Source: Chanos chanos (Eukaryota > Chordata > Actinopteri > Gonorynchiformes > Chanidae). From it: a DNA stretch of 64,000 bases. Positions within the stretch are counted from its first letter, which is position 1, and each line of letters opens with the position of its first letter. The translations under genes were made by a program, and so were the position numbers. The stretch is taken from positions 27,390,984 to 27,454,983 of the forward strand of contig NC_044503.1 of the NCBI RefSeq assembly GCF_902362185.1. Reading direction: 5' to 3'. Below are positions 45,394 to 60,957 of this stretch, piece after piece. The notes below the pieces were generated by a model. That model was not told where the DNA came from, did not search any database, and worked only from the letters and a program-made list of their open reading frames with translations.

Positions 45394-45510
45394 TGTCCTC
45401 CTCTACGATATTTCCTTGAGCGAAAAAGCTAACTGCACTGTTCATGTATCGCCGCTGGTGTGTTGTTTCGTGCTGTAGAGGCTCTTTGGCTGGAGCTGAA
45501 TAGAGCCATC

Positions 45511-48500
45511 ATGGCTGATGTTTCTTCGGCAAAAGAAGGGAGTTTGCAGGAAAACGATACTGGTTTTTCATATGAAACAGAACAAACGGTGAACAAGCGT
45601 ACCGGGTTAGCTTTCTTGAGCAGTAATAAAGAAATAAGAGTGGATGGCACTTGCGGGAGCAAGGATCAAAGACTCGATGGCCCAGAGCAAACGACCAAGC
45701 ACCACGCCGAAGTTGCACCAACAAGCGCTTTTCCACCCATAACAATCAAAGAGGAGCGAATTGAAGACGATGAGTTTGTCGAGATAGAGGTGGGCAAAGA
45801 TGAGAAAGACAGCTCTGAAGAGAGAACTGCCAGCAAAGACGCCTCTTCGGACATTGATGAAAGCGTTGATGGTAAGTAAGCTAATATCGGCATCTGCTCC
45901 TTGCTAGCTCACTGTGTTGGCTAGCTTGGATTTAATAACAACTGCATTAAAAGCTTGACTGCAATATAACTGTAGCAGAATGATTTGCCTACCTGACGAT
46001 TTAGGTGATTTCGTCGACCTACCCTGTAAAAGCTAGGTAAGCTGGCCTCCCATAGTGTAGCCACATGTTAATCCGGTTATTTATCTGTACCATTGTCATT
46101 ATTGCCGTGTTCTTCAATGCTTTATTAATAAGATCGATACAATGCACTGTAATTCCACTGTTGCTCCCCAGCGTTATGCAATGTTTCGACCACTACCGTT
46201 GTCATGGAGAAATTTCAAGCTAAGTTATTGAGGTACCAAATGTTTTCTTAGTTTCGCATGCATTTTGAACAGGACTTTCTTCCCACTCCCTCATCTTCGA
46301 GTTATTTTTGATAATTTTATTGTAATGTAAAATGACTGCTTTTAAATGAACAGGCATTTAGTCACGATTTATCCTTAAATTTGCATGCAACAATATATTC
46401 CACTGATCCGGTAATCCCGCGATATTGTGAATTGGGGCTTGATGACGTCGGTGGCAAAGGGTGCAGGATATGGTAATAAGTATTTTAGGGTGGACTGAAA
46501 AATTACTGTTCTGATTTAGCCAGTTTTTATTATTAAAAACGCCACAAAGCCTTTGAGCTTGATATGGCTGAAGCTTAAAAACGTATCCGAATTAGAGTTA
46601 TTGGAGGAACTGACTTTTTAGCAGGATGCTCTAAATGCGTGGGTGTGAGTAAAACGGTAACATTAATCTGTGAATAAAAAAGTAAATACATAAGTTATTA
46701 GTGAGCTACGTCTTTTTAAGTCATAATCTCTAAGCTGTGTTTTAGCTATGGTGCACACCATACTGTTTAGTGAATTAAAAGACTGTTTTGCTGAACTTTT
46801 TTATTTCCTTGAAAGTGCTGCTACCTTGATCTGTTTAGTAACATAGATCCTTTATTAACTAAAAGCTTGGTGCAGCTTTATTCAAGGAAAGGAAACAGAG
46901 GTCTTGTCCCCATCCCTCTTGTTTTGCACCAACTCGTCTTCTTAATTATTTCTATTCTGGAGGTGATTTTTACTCATACATTTAGCATTTGTTAATGTTT
47001 GGGGTCAGTGTTCAGGCTGCCCAAAGATTAACTGTTTGAATGAAATTGCTAAAGTATACAGCAACACATTTGCTAAATTACTTATTTGTTTTCTCATACT
47101 TCTGTAAAATTATAACTGTGTCTAATAAAAACTATGCCTCCATAAAGAAATGCGTGTTTCTTTTGTTTAATCAAGCTAAGGCATTACATGTCTCTCACAC
47201 GCAAAATAAACTAATTCAGTGTTGGTTTTTATGCTTCTTTTTTTTTATTTTTATTATTTTTTTCTCTCTTCTTGGCAACAGGAGTCGCCCTGACCTCCCA
47301 TTTTCCCCTTTCTATTTTTAGGGGAGTGGCAATTTCGCTCTGTGGATTGCAATGAGGCCTTTGAGAACAACGAGGTTAACCTGGAACATCGTCAGGAATA
47401 CACCCACGATGGCCCAATAGTCTGCCTCGACACAGACTCACAATGGGATGACCTGCTTGTCTCAGTGGATGGAGGACAGCGAACATTGTGCTGTGCTTTG
47501 TGTGGGCGGAGGTTTTCGAGCTCTCGGGGCTTTTTCACCCATCAGCTGAAACATCGTAACGAAAGCCTCAGACAGAGGTCAGCGTCAAACAACAGCCAGG
47601 GGATGGTAAAGCAGAGACTTTTCGAATGCAAAGATTGTGGTAAAACATTCTCTACTGTTGGCCTATGCCTCAACCATCAGCGCTCACACAAGCAGGCCTC
47701 CAAATCTGTTTTTCATCAGCTCGCACACCTTAAGAAAAAATCTTTTCAATGCCCCACCTGTGGCCGCTGCTACTCTCGTGCGTCTGCTCTGGATGCCCAC
47801 CGTCGTTGCCACGAGGTGAAGTTAGTAAAATCCCGCTCTAGTGACGTGGAGAAACCTCTGATTGTTCCTGCTGAAAATGATGAGGCAGAGAAGATTTCAA
47901 AGCCAACAGATGAAAAAGAGAAAAAGGTCTTTGAGTGCTCGTGTGGGAAATCGTTTAGCACTGCATGTGGCTTGAGCGCACATCAGCGGTTCTCTGCCAC
48001 CTGCTCAAAAGGGAGGATCAAGGAAACAACAAAGCGGTTGTTTGATTGCACAGATTGTGGAAAGAGCTTTGTCAGTCCAGTCGCTCTGTCGTGTCACCAG
48101 CGTTGGCACAGAAGACGGGCCCAGCTTCATAGCAACGGACAGCCATTTAAGTGTGAGGAATGTGGCAAAGTGTTCTCCTCACTCACCTTCTACCATAAGC
48201 ATCAGAGGTTAGCTCACAGTGAAGAAGCACCTGCTAAGTCCTTTCTCCATCAGGTCTGTCAGCTCCAGAAGAAGGCCTTCCAGTGTTCGGACTGCGGTTG
48301 TCGGTTTTCGAGGGCCTCAGCATTGCAGTCCCATCAGCTCTGTCACGCTGACGTTTACGGTGATATTAGTGAAAAGGTTTCTGAATCATCACCTGCTGCC
48401 TCACCAGCAAAGCTGAACCTTTGTAACAAAGAACAGGCTGACAGCATTTCAGACAGGGCCCATTCACAAATCGCCTCACCGGCTCTGATGTTGGAGAAAG

Positions 48501-51500
48501 ATTTCAACCATGATGATGCAGGCGTTGGTGGAGAAGATGATGAAACTATAGATTTTGAGGTGGAGGTGGTCAGTGTAGCCGCGTCTGAGAGTTCACACGA
48601 GGACAATGACTTTCAGCAGGATCAAAATCCTGATCTAGAATTGGTGTGTGAATCTGACCAAGAGGAAAAAGAGGACATTGACTTTAGCTTGAACCAAACA
48701 GCATTATCTACCTCCTCGCTACACTACAAACCTGAGGTTGATGTAAAAATCGTGCAAATTAACTATGAATCCTTCAGCGCAGAAGCATTAGGACAGCCTG
48801 CAATGCAGCCACAGGAGAAGAGCCCATCCCAGGAGGTCAAGAAGTTTCAGTGTCCTGAGTGTGATCGAACCTTTGTCAAAGCGGGCTCCCTACGCTGTCA
48901 CAGGCTGTGGCACAGAGGAGGAATGGGCAAAAAACCACGTTTAAAGAATAATATTCACAAAGCAAACATGCCAGTCAGACCTCTGGTAAAATGTGAGATT
49001 TGCGGTCATGAAAGCACAACAAAGACAGCTCATTATTTCCACTTGGGGAAACACGAAGACAGAAAACCGTACAAGTCCATCATGTACCAACTGGCAAGTC
49101 TTGAGAAGAACAGTATCAAATGTGAAGAGTGCGGCATGCGCTTTTCACGAGTTTCTGCTTTGCATTCTCACCAACAACATCACAACAATGTTAAGAAACC
49201 CTTTGCATGTTTGCAGTGTGGCAAGAGCTACTCGAATGCAGGTAGTCTATATAACCACCGTAGGACATGCACTGGTAGAAATCCTGTATGTGAGACTGAG
49301 AAAAAAGTCAAAACAGAAAATTATAACCCAAAGAAGACACTCTTAGGCCCCAAGGTTCACCATTGTAAGCGATGTGGGAAAGGATTCTGGTCTCTGGGAG
49401 CCTTTTCTCATCATAAACAATACCAGCCACAGTGTGCAGACGTCAAACAAAAAAACAGTTCTAGAAATGAAAGGAATAAAAGAATCCGTTGTCCCATTTG
49501 TGGGGTTAAATTAGGTCGTAAGGGAGGTTTAGCGTTCCACATGTTGAAACATCACAAAACAGCAAAAAAGACACAAGAAAAACACAAATGTGAGGTATGT
49601 GGCAAGTCTTATCACTTCCTCAGTTGCTTCCTCAAACACAAGCTTGTGCATGACACTGAAGGCGTCCCACCTCCTGCCAAGTCTTTTGACCATCAGGTCG
49701 AGCAAGTCAAGAAGAACACGTACAGTTGTCCAGACTGTGGAAAGCTTTTCTCCCGAGCTATGGCCCTCCAGTTCCACATGAAGAGCCATGGCTATGAGAC
49801 TGGTTTTCCAGGTTCCACATCCTCAAAATTGCCTTCATCCATAGATGGGCCTCAGTGCCCGACATGTCTCTCTCATTTCACTAATGAATCTATGTTAGAC
49901 TGTCATCGGAAACACTGTGGAAAAACAAAGGAGGATGTTGATGGACATTCAGAGGGGAGGGAGACGTTGGAGTCAGTCAAAGTAGAGGAACCCACAGAAA
50001 ACCATGACAAAGGGGCAAAAGAGTTGAATGATTCTCTCAAGGAAAATATGCCTGAAACCACTTCAGCTGAACTGAAGTATAAATGTAATGATTGTGGGAG
50101 AAGTTTTGCAGTGGTAGGAGCTCTTAATTTTCATAAAAGAATTCATCGTAAAGGTCATGTTTGTAAGACCAAACCAAAACCTACAGACGAAATTGAGGCC
50201 AAAGTCAAAACTGAAGATAAAATGGCCAAAGCACCGTTCGTATGCCTAGAGTGTGGTCGACGTTTTACCTCAAATTCAGCCCTCGGGACTCACAGACGGT
50301 GGCACACGGATAAAAAGTTCGCTGGATTTTTGTCTAAAGACTGCAAACCTAGTTCTTTGCAGAAGTCGTTGAATGAAGGACCTTTTTTGTGTAACTTGTG
50401 TGGCAAGGGTTTCTTTTACCTGTGTGTTCTTCGTAGACATCAACGTCACCATCCTCCAGTAGACCCACAGCCTGACTCCAAATCCAAAACGGATACCTCT
50501 GTCAAATCCAGTGATAATCCCTCAAAGAACAATTTGGTCTGTCCAGAATGTGGGGAGACTTTCTCAGGAGGTTCTGTTTTGGCAGCTCATTTTGAATCCT
50601 GTCATGCCAAGACGCCTGAGACTTCCAGCTTTCAAACAAATCAGGCTCAGACGGACTCGATAGACAACACATCATATAAAGTAGTTAAACCCACCTCCTC
50701 TGCATCCACACCCCTCCCAGCAAAGAAAAGCAAGCTTAAGATGAAGCTTCATCAATGCCCACACTGTAGCATGAGCTTCTTAAAGATCAGAGGTCTGAGA
50801 GCACACAAGTGGCAGAAACACAGGAAGAGTAAGATACCTGCAGCTCCTGTGTCAGAAAACCTCAAACCCTTTCCTTGTCCTGGGTGTGAGAGACGATACA
50901 GTTCTCAAGGGGCCCTTTATAACCATCGGAAGACCTGTGGAGTGGTCAAGAAAGAATCAAAACCGCCTCTCCCTATAGAAGAAGAACCTTCATCACCATG
51001 TAAACCTGTAGAACCCACTGTTAAATGTTTCTTCAAATGTCACAAGTGTGGCAAAGCTTTTCCCTCAGAGGATCAATTGGAAGCTCATAAAGAAATGGCG
51101 AAAACACGGCCGCACAGTTGCGCTCTCTGCTGTCGGGGCTACTGGACGGAAACTCAGCTGCAGCAGCACCTCGCTTGGCACGACGAGGTACGCCGTCGCC
51201 TCCCCACCGAGCTGCGCTACCGACTCGGTTCCTCCCTGCCCACGGCTAAACCCGAAGGTTCGCCTAGTCACCCTACTGCTGAATCGTCACCCCCAAAAAA
51301 GTCTCACAAGAGCCACAACTGTCAGCACTGCGGCAAAGCATTCCTTTCCCCACATGCACTACAGCAGCACGAGGCCGTCCACAAGCGCGATGAGCCTTAC
51401 CATTGCTCCCTTTGCCCGAGGACCTTCAGTGAGATTCGAGATCTCATTGATCATCACCAGGACTGTTTGGGTGAGAAAGAGCAGAGGGACAGCAGTGTGG

Positions 51501-51613
51501 CTCAGTCCTCGAGAGACGTCGAAGGTCTGACCTGTATTGAATGTGGAGTGTCCTTCAGTCAGGAAATGGAGTTACATCAGCATTATATTGAACATGCACG
51601 TGGGGATTTCTAA
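45511..51613 (+). CDS. C2H2 zinc-finger protein, 1550 aa (zinc-finger gene 2)
   Basis: Probable DNA-binding nuclear protein. Exon 1 (45511-45871) starts at the ATG in ATCATGGCTGATG, preferred to an in-frame ATG 51 bp upstream because of context. It encodes an acidic N-terminus with I-K-E-E, a SUMO-type motif. Exon 2 (47322-51613) joins in phase 1 and carries about 27 C2H2 or near-C2H2 fingers separated by irregular linkers; TGEKP linkers are absent. Several fingers end in Cys (for example G-S-L-Y-N-H-R-R-T-C). Four fingers of the type F-S-R-A-S-A-L are each preceded by a His/Tyr-Gln-(Leu/Val) linker. An acidic gap lies at about residues 470-620. The last finger ends the protein as H-Y-I-E-H-A-R-G-D-F. 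Poly(A) signal at 54026. Confidence 0.92.
45872..47321 (+). other. Intron of zinc-finger gene 2
   Basis: Begins GTAAGT and ends TCTATTTTTAG. No other gene is seen inside. Confidence 0.85.
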
Positions 51614-54025
51614 GTAATCCTTTACATTCGACTGAAACGGGGAAAGATTGGACAGTGCCTGCTTTAGTTTAACCCTTTATATACAAAACAATTTGACACT
51701 AAAGGCTGCTTTCTTGAGTGTTATGCAACAGATGACCTGTTTTCCTATAGCATTCTTTCTGTACAGTTACTCGAACTCTTATGCTGAAGAATCTTTAATT
51801 TCATGTGACAATGTAGTGAAATTATATGACCCCGATGTCAATTTGTTACTTTTAAATTTGAAAACGCTGATGGTGATGATGTGTCTGTAAAATGCAAAAG
51901 TGATTAGTATTGTTTGGTTTTGGTTTTGGTTTGTTTGTTTTTTACAAAGAAGTACACAGTTTTCCATACCCTGTACTGTAATATCCAAAATTCCATCCTA
52001 AATAGATTACATAATATATTGTGACAGAGGGGTAGAAAAGAGTGTAGGAATTATTTGCACTTGATTGTGTGTATTTTGATGAAGATGTGCGGTGACAAAA
52101 AAACACGTGTGGCATCCTCTTTGCGTGGCTACGTCGTAAAGAATAGGCCTGGATAGTTTCTCTAATTCTCTTTGGACAAGTAAGACCACTAAAACAGAAA
52201 TGGTAACCCAGAAGAGAGAATAGTTGGAAAGCATTGGGTGACCAAACTTCATTGTGACTGAAGTTCTCTCCTTTTAGACTATGACTTTGTGAAACTTGTA
52301 TTCCTGTTCATAATGTGTGTTTAAACCAAACACTTTCTGCTTTGACAGCTGTTCCTTACAAACTAGATAATTTTTTTTTTTGTTGATGCATTTTGTAATT
52401 GTTCTTTAAAATATGTTTCAAGTAAATATTTCAAAATGTATATTTTACTCTTTACTAAATGTTTTAAATCTCTTTGCTTATCCCAAGATATATGAGCTTG
52501 TAAGATGCATCATCTTGCAAAGGATCGTTTTTTTAAAATGACAATTCCTCTGCTGAACTAAGGTTTGTTAAGTCTGCTCACAGTTGTAGTGACTGGGTCG
52601 TGCTGTATTTTCCAGGTTTGAATTTTACTCTTGCATTAAGTCTCTCAAGACATGAGGTGAATGTAAACCTTTGTTGCATTAATTCTCTCAGCCTGCAGTT
52701 TTCAGTTATTTTCTGTTCTTTTCTATGGTGCCCTCTAATGTGTCAGAAATGCACATGCATTTGTCTCCGAGAGTCAATATCTAATGTGGCCTGTGTTCCT
52801 TTGAGTAATTAATCAAAGTTCAATCTGATGGTAACACTGTGAGAACACTGTGCGTGTACTCTTTTGGAAAATGATGTGATTAATTTTGAACTTATTGAGT
52901 TGTCTCGCTAAACCTCTAGGTTTTAATTCATGTGCATAGTGAGCTTGTATTCGCGTGGGGTCTACTCCCACTAGTCAGATGTTAATGTGTTTCTGTAGAG
53001 ATTACTGAAATTGCCTTAGAGACAGTTACTTAGGCTCAGTAAAACACAGCATTGGTTTACATCAACGTCTACTAACTGCAGGTTCATGACAGTATGTTAT
53101 TTGGTGTATTTTATAGTTCTCAATAATGGCACATTCAATTAGACCCTTTTTTTTTTTTTTTTTTTTTTTTTTTACAGTCTCTTTATATTTACAATGTCAT
53201 CTGTTTAAAACAGCATCATCTCTGTTGGAGCTCATCCGTCAGCAACTGTTGCAGTTGTCCAGAACCTAAAGGAATTGATTTGCCTCAGTGATCACTTAAA
53301 TAAGCATTATCTCATTACGATTGTTGCTCTCCCTTTAATTTCTTTTGTAGCTAGTTTATTTTGCAAAGTGTTGTTTGCTTTTAGGGTATAAATAAGAATT
53401 TATCTACATAGGCCTTCCCATGCCTGTTTTCTCATATGTATAGATACACTAGCTGATTTGTTTCTGCACACATTAAACCTCAAAGATTTAGGTTGCATAG
53501 TTATTCCAATTTGTAAGCAAACCAGAAATGAATGAAATTTATGTGCAAGTTGTACCTTGTACCTTGCCATTGGAAGGTAACTGTACAAAAAAAAATGGTG
53601 ACCACTCTTTAGCATCTGTATATTGATGGTAAATGCATGCTTTTTTTTGTGTAGTGCTTGGCTGGGAAATGATCTCTCATTTCTTTACCAGTGCCTGTGC
53701 TTTGGTTAATTAGAAACCGGCTTGCCGCCTGATTTTACAAAGACAGTGCATTCCAGATGCAAATAGAAGAAATGTTAGCCTATATATAAACACCTTTTTG
53801 GGGAGGGGGGGGGGGGTGTTAGGTTTTGAGGCATTAAGCTCTGTGGCGCTCTGTTTTGAAGGATTGTAAATGTAAGGGGAGCTGCTAACAGAAATAAATA
53901 CTAACCTGTAATTAGTTCCTATTGAATCTTAGTAAGAAATAATGATGTGTTGATTATAACATGTTCTAAATACACCACTGTATTATAATAATGAGGAACA
54001 TTAAATTACTGTATTGATGTGTGTA
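51614..54025 (+). other. Long 3' UTR of zinc-finger gene 2
   Basis: AT-rich, no domain-bearing frame. It contains a T run at 53150-53174 and a G run near 53803-53816. No candidate first exon for the following zinc-finger exon is visible here. Confidence 0.6.
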
Positions 54026-54031
54026 AATAAA
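54026..54031 (+). terminator. Poly(A) signal AATAAA
   Basis: AATAAA in GTAAATAAACTTTTGC, only 249 bp before the next zinc-finger exon starts. Confidence 0.6.
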
Positions 54032-54279
54032 CTTTTGCTAAAATCAGACCTGTTTTTTTTTTATTTTTTTTTAACACTTTTATTTTATATTCAGTACTAA
54101 TTGCAGTTCTAATGGATCAAGTAACAGCTAAAATTGCTGGACAGTGAATTCAGAACTTAACATGGCATGCAGCTTAAGAAAACAGGTTTTGGCTAACTGC
54201 CAAATGTTTTGCTTAACTGTTTCCGACACTGATTAATGATATCCCCCCCCATTTTTTTTTTTTTTTTTTTGTATTGTAG

Positions 54280-55682
54280 TGAAGCTGCGGAGTATGAGGT
54301 GTCAGGACTGTGGACAGCAGTTCACTCGTTGGGAAGCTTTTAAGATCCATCTACGGAAACATGTAGAGGAAGAGGTGGAGCTTGAGAGGCAAAGCAAGAA
54401 AAGAGCATTAGAATTAAGAAACAAGGAAGGGGAGAACGATGTAGCGTCGGACCAGAAAAAGAAAAAAGCGGCTGCTGCTGCTGCTGGTGATGATGATGAT
54501 GATGATAGTGAAGGTAGTCAGAAGGAAGAAGTGCGAAAGGAAGAGTTACCGGAAGACTACGAGTTCTTTGATAGCTCGTGTCAGATCACACCCTCCGAGA
54601 TTTTCAGAGTTAGGCCCCGTGTCGCTATGCTGTCAGAGGAGGAGAAGCCGGTCTACAGTAGCGAACACCGCGTCTATGCCTGTTCCATCTGCGGAAAAGT
54701 CTACTCTTACCTCGAGTCTTTCAGGAATCACCAGAAGATGCACACGGCACCTGAGAGCGAAACGGATGTCAGCTGCGAGGTGTGTGGGAAGACGTTTGCC
54801 CGACAAGCAAGTCTAGCGATCCATATGAGATCGCACAGACTACCCGTTAGCCCAGAGAAACTGCCAGATGAGTGCACTAGCCTTTACTGTGAGCAATGCA
54901 ACAAGTCATTTAACTCCTCTCTAACCTATGCCTCCCATATGGACATTCATAGGCAAAGGCCTTTCTGGTGCCTTTCATGTGCTAAAGGGTTTGCTGACAT
55001 AGGGTCGCTGGAAAAACATTTGAAAAGCCACAACAACAAAAAGTACAAGTGCGACCTCTGTCCCAAGTCTTTCCGGGTTCCAGCCGAACTTCGCTACCAC
55101 TACAACGTCCACACGGGTGCCAAACCTTACAAGTGTGGTCTCTGTTCTAAGGACTTCTCTCAGCTAGGTAACCTAATAACCCATCGAAAAAAACACTTGG
55201 GCGTCTTCAAGTCTGGAGGAAAGGTGCCACTGGGCAATAGGTCAAGACCATATGCAGGGAAGAGGAGAGTTACTCTAATGAGAAAGCTGATTGTTGGAGG
55301 GACAGGAACAGTAGAGAAAGCGGAGGAATATGTGGACGGCATGATCAAGGAAGAGATGGAAAGTGGTGAAGAGGACGATGACGTCACCAATGCTGAAGGT
55401 GATTCGCCCTCAAGCGATTCCTCTGAATCTTCAGAAAGTGACTCAGATTCATCCGGCTCCTCTGATTCATCTGATTCATCCGATTCCTCTGACTCTTCAT
55501 TGGACTCGTCTGCCGCGGACAACGAGGTAGGGGGAGACGCCAACAAGGAAAAGGAAGAAGTGTCTGGAGGACAGGATGCAGATGGGGAGGAAGACTGGGA
55601 ATGTTTCGAATGCGGCTCTCGTTTCAGTTTGGAGCCTGAGCTTCATCGGCATTATATGAAACATGCCAGTGGGGAGCTGTGA
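54280..55682 (+). CDS. C2H2 zinc-finger terminal exon (gene 3, or alternative last exon of gene 2)
   Basis: Open exon of 1403 bp after a poly-T tract and acceptor GTATTGTAG, entered in phase 1, so an upstream coding exon must exist. It starts L-R-S-M-R-C-Q-D-C-G, forming a first finger at once, then a Lys/Glu-rich and Asp-rich stretch. Six fingers follow (about 54676-55196), including Y-A-C-S-I-C-G-K-V-Y and Y-K-C-D-L-C-P-K-S-F. A Ser/Asp repeat lies near 55415-55500, and the exact C-terminal finger ends H-Y-M-K-H-A-S-G-E-L. Exon 1 of zinc-finger gene 2 (45511-45871) also ends in phase 1, and joining would give a 587-aa protein. Poly(A) signal at 56963. Exon identity is firm; the partner exon is inferred. 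Confidence 0.88.
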
Positions 55683-56962
55683 TCACTGGATTCTGTGACG
55701 CTCTGATCTCACTACACAAATACACAACACGTCCAGCGCCAGCATGCCCCTGGCTCCACCCACTTGACTCCACCAGCTCCACGTCCTTCTATGTGAATGA
55801 CTAGATTGCAGTACAGATCGAGGCGAAATATCAGTGAAGTATGAGAGATGTGATAATTTTGTGGCAGATGTGTTCTGTACTGATTTACAACTGCTGATGA
55901 ATGTAACAATTTATTTCCCTAGCTTTTGTTTTCACCCTTAGGCATTTTGTAGGTTTTTTTTTTTTCTGAAATGCAAGGGATACTGCAATAAGATATCGAT
56001 ATGTCACTTGTGTAAAGTTTATTTTTGAATGGCCGTTAACTGTTTTTGAATTAATATGGCCACTTGTGCTCTGGACGTATTTAGAACATGTTTGACACAC
56101 AGCTATCTGAAGTTTGCTGTCTGTTTAGTGTTAAGTAGGGCACTTATAAGAGTAGGTAGTTGGTGAGTATATCCAGTGCCAATTTGACAGTCTCTATTAT
56201 TCCCTGTTCTTAAGCCAAATTCTTTTTATTTTCTTTGATTCTGCTCTCTCTTGACTATGTGCTTTACAATTACATAGCTAACAAAGTTATTTCTTGATGT
56301 ACAATTTTAATTGAAGTGGGGGGGAAGAAAACTTTATCAATAGACAGCTAATTCATCAGGTCTCCAGGGTGTTTCTCTTCTCTTCTTTTCCCAAAAATAT
56401 CTTTTGTGCCTTCTTACAGTTGTGCCTAACTTAAATGATGAGTGCCAATCTAGAAACTGAAATATTTATGTTATCCAAAATGTTCTGAATGTTGGAAAGT
56501 TTTGTTCACTTTGATGCCTCCTCAGAATTACACTTCTGTTGCCAATGACTTGACTTGTTTGTTTACGGCTGCCTTTGTCCAACAAGAGTAAAGTGACCTT
56601 GTGTGGATTTTGTGTATCCACAAACTTGATGCTGCATAGTTTCCTGTTTTGAAAGACCACTAACTTAAACTGACAGTATTTTTATTGTCCGTGTATGACA
56701 TTACAATAACTCTGTAACTTTTTATTCCACAGTCCTTTACCCCACTTTTTTTCTGAGTATGCTTTTTTTTGTAAGCATAAAAGATGTAAGTAATTTTGTT
56801 ACTGTTTAGACAACTGAAAGCTGCTATCATCTAATTACATTGTATTTTTGTATACCTACATGGCAGATAACTCAAGCTTGTTTTCTGTTACCTTTTTCTA
56901 CTGCATATTTTCATTCTGTGACTCTACACTGCAATGTTGTATTGATCAGAGCAGAAGAGACC
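55683..56962 (+). other. 3' UTR of zinc-finger exon 3
   Basis: AT-rich, with no coding evidence. Confidence 0.65.
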
Positions 56963-56968
56963 AATAAA
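56963..56968 (+). terminator. Poly(A) signal AATAAA
   Basis: AATAAA in GACCAATAAACGTAATG, about 1.28 kb after the stop. Confidence 0.55.
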
Positions 56969-57337
56969 CGTAATGAAGAAGGGTATCGTATTTTCACTCT
57001 TAATTCACAGATAATTTAAAGACACCCACTATTTGAGCCTTCAGATAATTTGGAGAAATGCATGTATTGTAGATGAAAATAAAAGCTTCAATTTTTTTTT
57101 TTTTTTTTAAATAATATCCTTATCTTAGACTTTGAATTGCTCACATATAAATGATAAAAATGGTTTGGACAGCTGTTATTTTTCACTCTGAATGTTTAAT
57201 GGCCCTATCATTACTGGTATTTTTAGGGATTTATCTTCAATAAGATTAGATTTAATGAAGTATTTCTAAACTCTGTAGCCAGGTGGCCCCAGACATTTCA
57301 TTGTCAGTAGTTCTCAGCACATATTCAGTTGAGAATT
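56969..57337. other. Upstream region of the single trypsinogen
   Basis: AT-rich. It contains an E-box-type CCAGGTGG near 57280 but no TATA box as clear as in the array copies. Confidence 0.4.
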
Positions 57338-59388
<2,051 letters not shown>

Positions 59389-60659
59389 ATGAGAGAATAG
59401 GGTTACTTCTCTGGGCTCAGTCCCTTAGCGACATGTGCGTCAATAAAAGGACAATGCATGAAAAAAAGAGGAAATTTGATTAAAAACCATGGGCAACATT
59501 CATTATTTTCTAGTCTTAAATTTCTTTGTGCTTATGAATTTGTGATTAGTCAACAGAAAATGCATTATGTTCTACATGTGCCCCTCTGAAAGAATGTTTT
59601 GCGCGGAGTGCGAATGTTAGCGCACAAATGTTAAAGCGCGGAGTGATGGCGCACGTTTGATGGAAGGTTTAAAAAAATGGGTTAAAATTTATTTTATTTC
59701 TTTAATACAAAGCTACATTGCTTTACAATAGTATACTTAACTATCAAACAATAGTTTACCCAAATGGAAATCCCTAAAGGACTGAATTTCGTGGACACCT
59801 TTTACTTAACTCATGTCCGCGCTCTGAAGACCGCTCTTCTGAACTAGAACTACATTTCCCGACACTGCATGAAGCTTTGTGTATGACGTTAGAAACGCTG
59901 TATCCCGACTATGCTCGCTTTGTGCACAATAACGAAAGGCAAAGAAGATGTCTGGGCGGAAGAGGTGAACGTTGGTAGGTATATTCCCAGGAAGATGCTG
60001 CAGCCACACATTGATATCATATACGGTGGCTTCAGCATGCATGTTAAGATTTAGGATTTAGGATAAGTGTTGATATGCAATCAAGGCACTGAAAAGGAAG
60101 CAGTGCCCTGGTGGCACTGTGTATGCTCAACAATAGACAAAAGCTAACTGACTTTCCGGAATGTTGCAGATACATTTTATGGTGGTCGAGGTCGATTATG
60201 GAAATGTAAATAACAAAAACGGATTTAGTTCGTTTTGACGGGAAGCTCGCGTATATATGGGCGCTATGAATAACTGTCCGTAAAGCCGGAACCAGTTTGA
60301 GTAGTGGTTCGCAGGCCGAGTACCCTGTAACGTTCTCCTGCTTGCACGCTCGTGTATGCATGCTGTGTTAGACAGCTTATTTTACTATGCTTACTGTTCG
60401 CGGCAGGGTGAAGACATAGTGTATATTTGGCAATTTATTGACGGTTCCGGTGAGTTTCCGCCTTCATGTGGCCTCATTGTTAATGTGCGACAGATGCTTC
60501 TATTCACTTGCATCTTCATAATGCTCGAGTCTACGTCAAACCCTTGAGACAGCAGATGTGCCACAGGGAGAGACAGACAACTTGGTTGGACCTAAAACCC
60601 GAAAGTCATTATGTTTCCTCATTTCGCCCTCAATATATGGAATGCTGTTTAAGTCAGTA

Positions 60660-60691
<32 letters not shown>

Positions 60692-60957
60692 GCCTATGAA
60701 ATAAATCCTGAAATAAATAAATGTAAATATAATATATTAGTGAGTCAGTATAGTTCAATAAATAGATAAATAGGCTTTTATTTCAAAATTACGTTTCTCA
60801 AAGGTCTGCTTTTATTTATTTCAGGGGACTTTTAATGCATAATTCCATGTTTATTTATTTCAGGGGACATTTATTTCCTACTTCCACATTTACTTCCAGG
60901 CTCTTTTTATTTCCATCTGTTATATTCAAACAAATGAGGCGTGGTTATATCACAGAT
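59389..60957. other. Intergenic; possible 5' region of zinc-finger gene 4
   Basis: AATAAA of the trypsin lies at 59442-59447. GCGCGGAGTG occurs twice (59599 and 59636). A CpG-richer stretch at about 60230-60420 may hold the promoter and untranslated exon of zinc-finger gene 4. A CATA repeat lies at about 60662-60689. Confidence 0.4.

Noticed and set aside
47040-47321. 93-codon frame before the large zinc-finger exon
   Set aside because: Intronic AT-rich sequence running into the polypyrimidine tract and acceptor at 47321.
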